Of a DNA stretch of 64,000 bases, positions 45,618 to 53,993 are shown in pieces. Both the position numbers and the translations under genes were made by a program. Position 1 is the stretch's first letter; each line of letters begins with the position of its first letter. This DNA is from CAVQOB01 sp963714325. GTDB lineage: Bacteria > Pseudomonadota > Alphaproteobacteria > Rhizobiales > Hyphomicrobiaceae. The stretch is from assembly GCA_963714325.1 (NCBI GenBank), contig CAVQOB010000032.1:20113-84112 (forward strand), in the 5' to 3' direction. The notes below the pieces were generated by a model, which had not been told where the DNA came from, ran no database searches, and saw only the letters and a program-made list of their open reading frames with translations.

Positions 45618-45783
45618 GACAAACCCTTTCCCAGGACGCTCAGTTCAGATCTTATACCGCGCAATTGAACGATGTTCAAGAAAATTCTGCGGCGTGGTGA
45701 TTGGGTGGTCCGCGCGACGATGTTTGTCATCGAGCCGTGGCCACCAATGCGTGCGGCGGTGCTTGTTGTGTCGGGAGATGTTA

Positions 45784-45798
45784 GTTATAAGCTATAAC
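45784..45798. promoter_or_regulatory. Candidate operator GTTATA-AGC-TATAAC
   Basis: Perfect 6-base inverted arms around three bases, 59 bases before the TRAP binding-protein start. The size and symmetry resemble GntR-type operators that often control TRAP transporters. The regulator is not in the window. Confidence 0.35.
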
Positions 45799-45856
45799 GA
45801 TTGGTCAAATGCTGAGGCCGCGAACAAGTGCGCCCAGTCTTCAGGAGGAGGACGCC

Positions 45857-46978
45857 ATGAGCCAACCCAAGGTCGCGACGGCTGCCGTCAATCGGCGACG
45901 GTTCTTGAAAGGTGCTGCCATCGCCGGCACGGCTTCGGCCGTGGCGAGCCCAGCCATCGCCCAATCCTACCCCGAACTCAAGTGGCGAATGCCGATGTTC
46001 GTGCCGAAGTCGGTCGACAGCGTCGTCGATGCGGCCAACGATCTGGTCAAACGGGTTAGCGATGCGACGGACGGCAAGTTCCAGATCCAGCCCTTTGGCG
46101 CTGGGGAGATTGTGCCCGGCGGACCGGCCGTGCTCAATGCCGCCGAAGAGGGAACGGTCGAATGTGCATTCACACTCTCCTACTACTCGTTCGGCAAAGA
46201 CCCGGCCTACGCCTTCGGCGCGACGCTGCCGTTCGGGCCGAACACTCGTGGACAGGCGGCTTGGCTGTTGAAGAACGGCGGCTTGGACTTGTGCAACGAG
46301 TTCTTCAAATCGAAAGGCACGATCGGTATTCCCTGCGGCAACTCAACGGCGCAGATGGGCGGATTCTTCCGCAAGGAGATCAACAAGCTCGATGATCTCA
46401 AGGGCCTCAAGATGCGCATCCCCGGTCTCGGCGGCATCGTTATGTCGAAGCTCGGCGTGATCCCGCAGCAGATCAATCCCGGCGATATCTATCCAGCTCT
46501 TGAACGTGGAACGATCGACGCTGCCGAATGGGCCGGGCCCTATGATGACTTCAAGTTCGGCCTCTACAAGGTGGCACCCTACTACTATGCGCCGGGCTGG
46601 TGGGAGCCACAGGCGACGATCATGTTGTTCGTCAACCTCAAGAAATGGGAAGAACTGCCAAAGCACTACCGGGCGGTGCTAGAGGCGGCTGGCATTGCTA
46701 CTTGGACCACCCATCTTGCCAAATATGACACGATCAACTCACCGGGCCTGCGGCAGTTGATCGGAGCGGGCGCCAAATTGCGCTTCTTCTCGCAAGAGAT
46801 CCTCGACGCATCCTATGACGCCAGCTTCAAGGTCTTCGAGGAGCTGCAGAAGCAAAGCCCGGCGTTCGCCAAAATCTACCCGGCCTGGAAAAAGCACATC
46901 GACGACCACGAACTCTATTTCCGGGTCGGCGAAGGGACTTATGACAACTACATTTTCAACAAGCGCGTGAAGGGCTGA
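45857..46978 (+). CDS. TRAP transporter substrate-binding protein (DctP/TakP family), Tat-exported
   Basis: 373 residues. NRRRFLKGAAIAG near residues 12-24 is a twin-arginine signal, ending ASPAIAQ. The mature chain LKWRMPMFVPKSVDSV, LNAAEEGTVECAFTLSYYSF, LKGLKMRIPGLGG (with the conserved Arg that anchors the carboxylate) and LERGTIDAAEWAGPYDDFKF is TakP-like, the branch binding 2-oxo acids as lactate or pyruvate chelates. AGGAGGAG precedes the ATG. The DctQ/DctM permease genes are absent from the neighbourhood, so it must use a permease encoded elsewhere. Confidence 0.92.
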   Translation: MSQPKVATAAVNRRRFLKGAAIAGTASAVASPAIAQSYPELKWRMPMFVPKSVDSVVDAANDLVKRVSDATDGKFQIQPFGAGEIVPGGPAVLNAAEEGTVECAFTLSYYSFGKDPAYAFGATLPFGPNTRGQAAWLLKNGGLDLCNEFFKSKGTIGIPCGNSTAQMGGFFRKEINKLDDLKGLKMRIPGLGGIVMSKLGVIPQQINPGDIYPALERGTIDAAEWAGPYDDFKFGLYKVAPYYYAPGWWEPQATIMLFVNLKKWEELPKHYRAVLEAAGIATWTTHLAKYDTINSPGLRQLIGAGAKLRFFSQEILDASYDASFKVFEELQKQSPAFAKIYPAWKKHIDDHELYFRVGEGTYDNYIFNKRVKG

Positions 46979-47196
46979 TGAGCCGTTAAGAATTCGTTGC
47001 GGATTGCTGCCTTGCCCGGTTTTTTCGGCTCTTCGAGCGCGCAACAATATTTTTCTATGCCAGAGCCCGCGATCGCCCCAAAACGGTTGCGTGCTCAATC
47101 TTTATTTAACCGCAATGACGCCAAATTGATCCCAAGAACATAAGCGCTGATGGGCGAACGTTTCATGCCCTGTGGCGTAACGAGGGAACGATTTTG

Positions 47197-47838
47197 ATGC
47201 GCATGAGATCTCCGGTTTTGAGTTCTGCTGTTGTTGTGAAGTGCGGAGACAAAGCGAAGTCCATTGGCGAGTTTGTTGCCCAGTGGTTGGCTTTGGATCA
47301 AATTCGCCTAGCCGTTTCCACTGCGCCCGCCGCTCTGCTCGTCGCGCGTTCCGCCGCCAGCCCCGTTGCCCGCGCCTTGGTCGCCATGGGACCAGAACTC
47401 GCCGCCGCCGGTGTCCGCGTGAGCGTCATTTTTGCCTCGGTTGCCTCGACTGTTGCCACGCCGTCCTGGTCGGCGCCGTCGACAGCGCTGGCATTTCGAC
47501 CGGATATCCGTTTGGCCCGCAATCCCCGCCTTGCTGACGCTCACGAGCAACTTGTACTCGGTCACTGCACGGTCTGGTACGGCGACTGCATGCGCCGCGA
47601 TCCCGAGAAGCGCGATGCCTTCGAGCGTTTCCATGCCGCTTGCCCTGAAACGGCACGCGTGGCTCAGCGCTCGTTCCATCGTCTCTGGGCGTTGGCGGAG
47701 CCAGTCGGCAGCCGCTTTCCCCGGCCATCCTTGGTGCCGAATATCGCCAATGGTGAGCGGCCGATGTCGCCGGACGAGGCCGGCGTTACCATCGCTGGTG
47801 AAATGCTCGTCGCAACCGTCGTCTCAACACGGCACTAG
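47197..47838 (+). CDS. Hypothetical protein
   Basis: 213 residues. An N-terminal hydrophobic-moderate region rich in Ala and Val (about 35-100) is followed by FRPDIRLARNPRLADAHEQL, then HCTVWYGDCMRRDPEKRDAF and RVAQRSFHRLWALAEPVG. No domain that I recognise; pattern suggests a conserved soluble protein of Rhizobiales. GAGGGAA lies before the ATG at 47197; a TTG one codon upstream is possible. It has no operon partner evident. Confidence 0.75.
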   Translation: MRMRSPVLSSAVVVKCGDKAKSIGEFVAQWLALDQIRLAVSTAPAALLVARSAASPVARALVAMGPELAAAGVRVSVIFASVASTVATPSWSAPSTALAFRPDIRLARNPRLADAHEQLVLGHCTVWYGDCMRRDPEKRDAFERFHAACPETARVAQRSFHRLWALAEPVGSRFPRPSLVPNIANGERPMSPDEAGVTIAGEMLVATVVSTRH

Positions 47839-47966
47839 AACTCCCATCGAACTCTACTCGAAGGCGGTTCGCGCGCTTTCCCCGGCCTCTGGTCAAGCCC
47901 GGCAAAGCACAGCATACTTTCGCTGAGGATCGCGCGCTGGGCGTGGTCGGTCGGAGGCTGCGAACT

Positions 47967-48452
47967 ATGGGACGCATTATCATCGGGTTTCTTGCCGGCG
48001 CGCTCGCCGTTCTGTTGGCGCATCAGCCGATCATACTTGGCCTCAAGTCGATTGGCATGCTGCCGGCTGCGTCGACTGCTTATAATATGCTGCCGCTCGG
48101 CAATGCGCCGCCGGCTCTATCCAATCTCTTCAAGGGTTTCGGTTTTGCCGGCTGGCCGATCCTGTTCAATCAACTTTTCTGGGGTGGATTGCTCGGCAGT
48201 CTCTTCGGGCTGATCCACGGTAAAATTCCCGGCGGCATCATGCTGATCAAAGGTCTGATTTTTGGCCTGCTCATGGTCGTGCTCAGCAATTGGATGCTGG
48301 TGCCATTTATCAAAGGCCAGCTGTTCGGCTTCCCCAATCAAAACTATTTTGCGAACTTTATACCGGATCGCATGTTGGTCGCCGCTATCATTCAGTCAGG
48401 GTTTGGCATGGCGACCGGGGTGCTCTACGGCCTATTCCGGCGCAGCGAATAA
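47967..48452 (+). CDS. Hypothetical membrane protein
   Basis: 161 residues with four hydrophobic segments (IIGFLAGALAVLLAHQPI; FNQLFWGGLLGSLFGLIHG; MLIKGLIFGLLMVVLSNWML; MLVAAIIQSGFGMATGVLYG). Probably an inner-membrane protein; no family that I can name with certainty. GGAGG is ten bases before the ATG at 47967. Its stop and that of the YqaA-like gene are two bases apart, convergently. Confidence 0.78.
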   Translation: MGRIIIGFLAGALAVLLAHQPIILGLKSIGMLPAASTAYNMLPLGNAPPALSNLFKGFGFAGWPILFNQLFWGGLLGSLFGLIHGKIPGGIMLIKGLIFGLLMVVLSNWMLVPFIKGQLFGFPNQNYFANFIPDRMLVAAIIQSGFGMATGVLYGLFRRSE

Positions 48453-48454
48453 GG

Positions 48455-48895
48455 TCAGCTGAGACCATAGGCAAGGGCGGCGTAGCGACCCGCCTTGCCA
48501 ATCGTCACCAGCGGCAGAAAGATCCAGAACGGAACCCGCATCGCGCCCGCGACGAAAGTCAGTGGATCGCCGATGATCGGCACCCATGCCAGCAGCAGCG
48601 TCCACACGCCCAATCGATTGAACCGTGCTGATGCCCGGTCGATAGCTGACGTTGAAAATGGAAACCAGCGCCGCCCTTCGAAATGGCGGGCATATTTGCC
48701 GACCCACCAATTGAAGCAGGAGCCGGCGACATTGCCGGTGGTGGCGGCGACCAGCAGGCCTATCGGCGAACCGAGGCCCGCATTCATCTGCGCGACGAAG
48801 GCGACCTCGGACGAAAACGGCAGCAGCGTTCCCGCGCTGAAGGCGATCACGCACAGCATCGCGTAGGGCCAGAACTGATCGATCAGCGCGCTCAC
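48455..48895 (-). CDS. YqaA family membrane protein (DedA-like)
   Basis: 146 residues. SAGTLLPFSSEVAFVAQMNA, GNVAGSCFNWWVGKYARHFE, RRWFPFS and LLLAWVPIIGDPLTFVAGAMRVPFWIF match the YqaA branch of the SNARE-associated/DedA superfamily, thought to handle lipids at the inner membrane. The GTG at 48895 is chosen because a longer frame beginning with GTG at 48943 would place its start codon inside a terminator hairpin; 146 residues also matches the family length (~142). Confidence 0.85.
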   Translation of the reverse strand: MSALIDQFWPYAMLCVIAFSAGTLLPFSSEVAFVAQMNAGLGSPIGLLVAATTGNVAGSCFNWWVGKYARHFEGRRWFPFSTSAIDRASARFNRLGVWTLLLAWVPIIGDPLTFVAGAMRVPFWIFLPLVTIGKAGRYAALAYGLS

Positions 48896-48926
48896 TTGGT
48901 TCGCCGCTCCGTCGTGGGAGAATAGA

Positions 48927-48959
48927 GAAGGGCCCCGCGACACGTCGAGAGGCCCCTTC
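48927..48959 (-). terminator. Candidate Rho-independent terminator
   Basis: On the minus strand GAAGGGGCC and GGGGCCCTTC form an imperfect GC-rich stem (one offset), followed by TCTATTCT. It lies 27 bases after the stop of the small secreted protein at 48986 and before the YqaA-like gene, and is of the GGGGCC type common in Rhizobiales. Confidence 0.6.
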
Positions 48960-48985
48960 AGAGTTCCTGACTTAATTTGCGCCGA

Positions 48986-49240
48986 TTACTTCAGCGGCTT
49001 GGCTGCGGCTTTTTTCGGTGCGGCCTTGACGGGCGCGGCCTTGGCCGGCGCAGGTGCTGCATGGCGATGGGTGAAGAGCGACAGGATGCAGGCGCGCTTG
49101 GCTTCGAGAACGCTGCGAATAGCCTGATGCTTGGCTTCGAGCATCTTGTGCAGATGCGCGCCGCCGGCCTGCGATGCGGTCGGCATGGCGAACATGGCGG
49201 TCAGGGCGATAACGGCGGCGAATGTGGTGCGATTGGTCAT
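48986..49240 (-). CDS. Small secreted protein with Lys/Ala/Pro tail
   Basis: 84 residues. Signal peptide (~1-25, MTNRTTFAAVIALTAMFAMP, cleavage near SQAGG), then a helix HLHKMLEAKHQAIRSVLEAK and a basic low-complexity tail of Ala, Pro and Lys (PAPAKAAPVKAAPKKA). The ATG at 49240 has GGAG seven bases upstream; a further frame to 49288 lacks support. The tail could bind nucleic acid, wall polymers or act as a spacer; function unknown. Confidence 0.7.
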   Translation of the reverse strand: MTNRTTFAAVIALTAMFAMPTASQAGGAHLHKMLEAKHQAIRSVLEAKRACILSLFTHRHAAPAPAKAAPVKAAPKKAAAKPLK

Positions 49241-49531
49241 GATAAGCTCCATCCAGGTTTGAATATCAGATAGAACCAAGCGGGCCACTTAGTTTGCAAT
49301 GATTAATGCAGGTTGATTCGCGAAAATTCAATAAATTACTTAATGTGCGAATTAGAAACATTGCGCTGCGGCAGTATTGACATCATAATCAGTCGGTCGA
49401 TTAATCAATGTTAACTCAATATTAATTAACGGCCGTATTGAATATGCAATACGGCCGTCATTATGCCGACGCCTGCAACGATCTGCGCCACTGCCACAAC
49501 GGCCGGCATCAACACCGGTGCAAGATCCGGG
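49241..49531. other. AT-rich non-coding stretch with a palindrome
   Basis: About 290 bases, markedly AT-rich between 49290 and 49440 compared with the flanks. It contains the upstream region of the small secreted protein (minus) and, at 49429-49458, a perfect 11-base inverted repeat. No gene is seen. Confidence 0.6.
49429..49458 (-). terminator. Perfect 11-bp stem, possible terminator of the M20 gene
   Basis: ACGGCCGTATT (49429-49439) pairs with AATACGGCCGT (49448-49458) around eight bases. On the minus strand it lies about 75 bases after the M20 peptidase stop and is followed by TTAATTAATATT, not a pure T run. It could also be a protein-binding palindrome. Confidence 0.5.
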
Positions 49532-50650
49532 TTAGGTCAGTGTTTCAAATAGGCATTTTTGTAGTTGCATCCTTGGTATGAGCGACGAGATCAGGAGGTG
49601 CTCGTCGTGGGTGTGGGCGCCGTTGCCATCGACGCCGAGCCCATCGAGTGTCGGGACGACGTGTGCCGTGAAATTGCCGTCGCTACCGCCACCGGTTGAG
49701 ACACCGATGAGGTCGATGTCCAGCCTGTGCGCCAACTGCCTGGCGTGTTCAAAAAGTGCCGTGACGCCAGCATTCTGTTCGAACGGCGGGCGATTGGGAC
49801 CGCCCGTTACCTGGAGTCGGACGTCGCGATTGAACGGCGTCAGGGTGCGAAAGGTCCGATCGATGGCGTCGGCGTCGGCGATCGTGTTGACGCGGACATC
49901 GATATTGGCTGCGCAATGCTGCGGCACGACGTTGCCCGCCGTGCCGCCGCGGATCTCGCCGACGTTGACTGTCACGCCGCGTGCGTAGTCGGTCATGGCC
50001 TCAATGGCAACGACTTGGCGCGCCATTTCCAGGATGGCGCTGCGCCCTTCGTCGTGGCGGGCGCCGGCATGGGCGGGGCGGCCCTGGGTGGTTAGCGTGT
50101 AGCGGCCGACGCCCTTGCGGGCGACGACGATCTTGCCGCCATCGCGCGCGGGCTCGGTCACCAACACGTATTTGGCGCGCTGGGCTTCCGTTTCGATCAG
50201 CGCGCGCGAAGTCGGGCTGCCGACTTCCTCGTCGGAGGTGTAAAGCAAGCGGATTGGCAGGGGCGTTGGCTTGCCAGCGCGCAGGATCTCGCGCAATGCC
50301 CTGAATGCGAGATAGGCGCCGCCCTTCATGTCGTAGATGCCGGGACCGAACGCCCGGTCGCCCTCAATGCGGAAGGGCAGCTCGGAGGCGAGCGTACCTT
50401 TGGGATGGACCGTGTCCAGGTGGCAGAGCACGAGGACGCCGGGCCCGCCGTCGTCCCATGGCGAGGTTACGCTGATATGGTCGCCGCGGCCTTCACGACC
50501 GGGAATGCGCGTGACGCGGGCGCCAGCAGCTGCAAATCCTGATGCCGCCACGCTGATCACGCGATTGACGCCGTCGGGATCGGCGGTGTGACTTTCGATT
50601 TCGACCCACGTGCGAATGCCGTCGAGAATGTCCCGTGCCGTAACGTTCAT
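49532..50650 (-). CDS. M20 family metallopeptidase (carboxypeptidase G2-like)
   Basis: 372 residues. The di-zinc ligands are present: VLVLCHLDTVHPKG (His, Asp), GPGIYDMKGGAY (bridging Asp), YTSDEEVGSP (catalytic Glu and ligand Glu), VTEPA, and GVDGNGAHTHDEHLL (His). The dimerisation domain includes GRPAHAGARHDEGRSAI. CPG2 relatives cleave C-terminal glutamate or aminoacyl derivatives. No signal peptide is obvious, so it may be cytoplasmic. ATG at 50650 with AAGGA upstream is preferred to an upstream start at 50689. Confidence 0.9.
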   Translation of the reverse strand: MNVTARDILDGIRTWVEIESHTADPDGVNRVISVAASGFAAAGARVTRIPGREGRGDHISVTSPWDDGGPGVLVLCHLDTVHPKGTLASELPFRIEGDRAFGPGIYDMKGGAYLAFRALREILRAGKPTPLPIRLLYTSDEEVGSPTSRALIETEAQRAKYVLVTEPARDGGKIVVARKGVGRYTLTTQGRPAHAGARHDEGRSAILEMARQVVAIEAMTDYARGVTVNVGEIRGGTAGNVVPQHCAANIDVRVNTIADADAIDRTFRTLTPFNRDVRLQVTGGPNRPPFEQNAGVTALFEHARQLAHRLDIDLIGVSTGGGSDGNFTAHVVPTLDGLGVDGNGAHTHDEHLLISSLIPRMQLQKCLFETLT

Positions 50651-50824
50651 GTCGGCGCTGGTCCTTGTTGTTGGCGCTGCCCCTATCACGACTTCAGATA
50701 TAGCGCCCCCAAATACTTCGGCTCGGCGCGACGTCGCAGCAACGCGTCAATGGCATGAACCTGCGAGCGTTGGTGTGGCGAAAATCTGGCGATGCGTGTT
50801 GCTGGCCTCGCCATTGCATTGTCA

Positions 50825-51643
50825 CTATTGCGACGCGGCGCCTCCCTGGCCCGGCGTTTCCCGCGCACGGGCGACCTGCGGGTCATTGGGATCGTGCCAG
50901 AACATCCGTGCGATACGAACGAAGCGATAGTAGGCGATGATCGCGGCATAGCGCAGCCCCATCCAGCCGCCAAAAACATGCGTCCGCACGAAATAGTACT
51001 TGAGAAAAGTCATTGGAAATTCGGTGAACAGCCGCAGGGCCAGAAGGATGCGCGACTTTTCCTTGGCATGGACTGCGTTATAGGATGCGCGAGCGTCACT
51101 CTTCTTGATGAGATCGCGCAGGGAACGTGCGGTGTGGTGCTCGATCGCGCCCTTGAACTGCCCCGCTGGTTCGCTGCCAATATCCACGGAATCAAACAGT
51201 GTTGCATCCTTGAAGCGGACGTAACGACGATCATAAAGCCGATAACAATAGTGATCGCGGGCGAATGGCCGCGGCTTTGTCTGGCCGGGATAGACAATCA
51301 GTGTCGGCATACCATAGACCTTGTGCGTTGGCCGTCCGCTTGCAAAAATGCCGATCAATTCCGCCTTAAGTTCGCTGGACAAGACTTCGTCGGCATCGAG
51401 ATTGAGCAGCCAATCATGACGGCACTGATCCTCGCCGAACCGCTTCTGCTGACCAAAGCCCGGCCAGGCATTGAAAACAACGTGCGCGCCGGCATTTGTC
51501 GCGATTTGCTGAGTGCCGTCCGTGCTGCCCGAGTCGATCACCACGATCTCGTCGACAAGGCCGCGCACCGATGCCAGCGTACGGCCGATACGGTCAGCTT
51601 CGTTCATGGTGATGATGAAGCAGGAAACTGGCAGCGGGTTCAT
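50825..51643 (-). CDS. Glycosyltransferase family 2 (WaaE/KdtX-like)
   Basis: 272 residues. CFIITMNEADRIGRTLASVR, VVIDSGSTDGTQQIA and WLLNLDADEVLS show the GT-A nucleotide-sugar fold with the metal-binding DAD; the C-terminal half contains helices with EFPMTFLKYYFVRTHVFGGW, which may associate with membrane. It resembles beta-1,4-glucosyltransferases that extend the LPS inner core. ATG at 51643 begins MNPLPVSC. Divergent from the dehydrogenase at 51912. Confidence 0.88.
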   Translation of the reverse strand: MNPLPVSCFIITMNEADRIGRTLASVRGLVDEIVVIDSGSTDGTQQIATNAGAHVVFNAWPGFGQQKRFGEDQCRHDWLLNLDADEVLSSELKAELIGIFASGRPTHKVYGMPTLIVYPGQTKPRPFARDHYCYRLYDRRYVRFKDATLFDSVDIGSEPAGQFKGAIEHHTARSLRDLIKKSDARASYNAVHAKEKSRILLALRLFTEFPMTFLKYYFVRTHVFGGWMGLRYAAIIAYYRFVRIARMFWHDPNDPQVARARETPGQGGAASQ

Positions 51644-51911
51644 GATCGCGGGCGATGTTGGAGTTGGCGGAACCATGGCATGATGTTTGATGCTTGCTGG
51701 CCTGACGGGCGCTGGGACGGGCGATCGCCGCCTGTTGTACGCGCCGGGGGCGGTGAGATGCAACCGCTCATTCCCTTTTGCTATGCCGCATACTGTGCCG
51801 CAGCTCGTTCGCCGTTCAAACAAAATTTCTGTAAACTGTTTTTGGCGGCGCATTTATGGAATGGCCGGCCTTGCAGATAATACAGTCACAGATTCATATG
51901 GGGAGCTCGAC

Positions 51912-52850
51912 ATGCCACTGGTCGCCATCATCGGGTCTGGATTGATCGGACGATCTTGGGCCAATGTTTTTGCCCGCAGCGGATGGTCGGTGATTTTGTG
52001 GGACCCGGTTGAACGCGCGCGCGCCGAGGGGGTGGCCGCGGTTGCGAGCAGTCTACACCGCTTGGCGGAGCATGGGTTGGTTGCGGATCCGAAAGGGGCT
52101 GCGGCGCGTGTGACGGCGGTTGCGACGTTGGAAGACGCTGTTGCGAATGCCGACTATGTTCAAGAGAACGGGCCTGAGACGTTGGAGGCTAAGCAGGCGA
52201 TTTTTGCGCGCCTCGATGCGACGGCGCCTCAGTCCATTGTTCTGGCATCATCGACATCGGCGATTGTAGCGTCGAAATTTACTGAAGCGTTGGCCGGCCG
52301 CGATCGTTGTCTCGTTGCCCATCCTGTCAATCCGCCGCATCTGGTGCCGGTCGTCGAGGTTTGCGGAGCGCCTTGGACATCACCTGAAAGCATTGCGCGC
52401 GCCAGAGACGTCTACGTTTCGATCGGGCAGGTGCCGATCCATGTCCGCAAGGAAGTCGACGGATTCGTGCTGAACAGACTGCAGATCGCATTGTTGACAG
52501 AAGCATTCCGGCTGGTCGGCGACGGGGTCGTGAGCCCCGAAGATCTCGATCATACGATTGCTGATGGCCTTGGCCTGCGTTGGGCGTTCATGGGGCCCTT
52601 CGAGACCATCGAGCTCAATGCGCCAGAAGGGATCGCCGATTATTGCCGCCGCTATACGCCGTGGTTCCGTCGCTACATGCAGGACTTGCCGCAGCCAGAG
52701 GTGTGGGATGATGCGCAATGGCAACGCGTCGCTGCCGCTTGGGGTGAACCCCCGTCGGCGTCCGAGATCGCGGATAAGTCGCAGTGGCGAAACCAACGCC
52801 TTGCCGCACTTGCTGCGCACAAGAAGAAGCAACAGCCGTTCAAACGTTAA
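51912..52850 (+). CDS. 3-hydroxyacyl-CoA dehydrogenase-like enzyme (lambda-crystallin/L-gulonate dehydrogenase type)
   Basis: 312 residues. PLVAIIGSGLIGRSWANVFA is the NAD Rossmann motif, YVQENGPETLEAKQAIFARL and LVAHPVNPPHLVPVVEVCG the catalytic His/Asn region, and GFVLNRLQIALLTEAFRLV the C-terminal domain entry. The length and lack of a second HAD domain point to the lambda-crystallin-like branch (L-gulonate 3-dehydrogenase, or carnitine-type dehydrogenases) rather than fatty acid FadB. GGGGAGC precedes the ATG at 51912. Confidence 0.9.
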   Translation: MPLVAIIGSGLIGRSWANVFARSGWSVILWDPVERARAEGVAAVASSLHRLAEHGLVADPKGAAARVTAVATLEDAVANADYVQENGPETLEAKQAIFARLDATAPQSIVLASSTSAIVASKFTEALAGRDRCLVAHPVNPPHLVPVVEVCGAPWTSPESIARARDVYVSIGQVPIHVRKEVDGFVLNRLQIALLTEAFRLVGDGVVSPEDLDHTIADGLGLRWAFMGPFETIELNAPEGIADYCRRYTPWFRRYMQDLPQPEVWDDAQWQRVAAAWGEPPSASEIADKSQWRNQRLAALAAHKKKQQPFKR

Positions 52851-53135
52851 TGCGGGGTGCTCCCCCCTTCATCATCGGCCCTTCAATATGCGGATGACCG
52901 TGCGCGACCGAAGTGGCGGCAAGATGCTTGGTCGTAGCCTGGGATGGCGATTCCCGCCACAAGGAAGGTCGCTGGATGGCTTCGCGCGATCGCCGGCGCC
53001 CCCTCTAGCCAAGACCTTGATTAACGTCTGTAAATGGCCTCTACGGCGTCCTGGTGCGATTAACGATGTTTGACGTCACAATGGCTGTTCCACCAGCTGA
53101 GAAACCAGCAAAGGGGCTGGGTCGTGCGGAGAATC
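52851..53135. other. Intergenic region, nothing identified
   Basis: About 285 bases between convergent genes (dehydrogenase on plus, redoxin on minus). No gene, clear terminator or repeat is seen; short open frames here do not resemble proteins. Confidence 0.5.
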
Positions 53136-53801
53136 TTACGTCCGCGCCGCCTTGCCTTTGCCTTTGGCCGGCGCGGGATCGTGGTCATGGCCGTGGTCAA
53201 GGTCGCAGCCGCAGGCATCGCCGTGCGCGTGCCCGTGATCATCGCCATGATCGTGGCCATGATCGTGAGCGCCTTGCGCAAGCCCGGCCGCCAGCTTGCG
53301 CTCGATCGCGACTGAAAATTCGCGCGGAGCAGCCTTGTCCTCGATCACCATCGCCATGATCTCGGCGGCGAGCAGCATGTCCTCGGGCCGGCCGAAATAG
53401 TGTCGGCGCAGACGGCCCGAGCGATCGAACAGCAGCAGCGTTGGCGTGCCGCGCATTTCATAGGCTGCCATCGTCTTTGGAATGCCGTCGCTGTCCGGCG
53501 CGTCGATGCCGATCGGGAACGGCCACTTATACTCGTGCTGAAACACGTCCAGCGCTGCCGGTGTCATGACGGCGTGATGCTCGAACACCGTATGGAGCCC
53601 GATCACCGCGACTTCACTCGGATTGAAGCGCTCGCGCAAACGCTTGGCTTGCGGCAGGCCGTGTTCAATGCAACCCGGACACAGCATCTGGAATGCCACT
53701 AGCGCGACCACTTTTCCCTTGAGCGCTTTGAGCGTCACCGGTTCCTTGGCTCCGAGCCAGCGGACCGTGTCGAGTTCCGGTGGATTTTCGGGATTGAACA
53801 T
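53136..53801 (-). CDS. Redoxin-domain protein with His-rich metal-binding tail
   Basis: 221 residues. A thioredoxin-fold domain (~10-165) has VVALVAFQMLCPGCIEHGLP with a CPGC redox motif, VIGLHTVFEHH, PIGIDAPDSDGIPKTMAAYE and GTPTLLLFDRSGRLRRHYFG (cis-Pro). From about residue 176 to 212 the chain is dominated by HDHGH, GDDHGHAHGDACGC and HGHDHD, a metal-binding tail, with a Lys-rich end. No signal peptide. Family role: thiol reductase/peroxidase; the tail suggests nickel, zinc or copper binding or a metal-linked function. Alone on its strand. Confidence 0.87.
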   Translation of the reverse strand: MFNPENPPELDTVRWLGAKEPVTLKALKGKVVALVAFQMLCPGCIEHGLPQAKRLRERFNPSEVAVIGLHTVFEHHAVMTPAALDVFQHEYKWPFPIGIDAPDSDGIPKTMAAYEMRGTPTLLLFDRSGRLRRHYFGRPEDMLLAAEIMAMVIEDKAAPREFSVAIERKLAAGLAQGAHDHGHDHGDDHGHAHGDACGCDLDHGHDHDPAPAKGKGKAART

Positions 53802-53993
53802 TGCGGGATTGCCCTCGCGTCGTCATGGTGCATTCAGTGCGTGCCTATCTACCTGATGCCGCACAGCAGAGCAAATCCGACGACTCGCCAATCGCACAGT
53901 GGAGAGCACGCCGCTTTGGCAGCCTCACCGCTTGACTTGAGCCGCGTCGCCGTTCATGCCTCGGCTGTTTTCGGTCGAACCCAGGAGCCGGCC

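Noticed and set aside
50792..51880. 362-residue plus-strand frame
   Set aside because: Lies opposite the glycosyltransferase, which has clear GT-A motifs.
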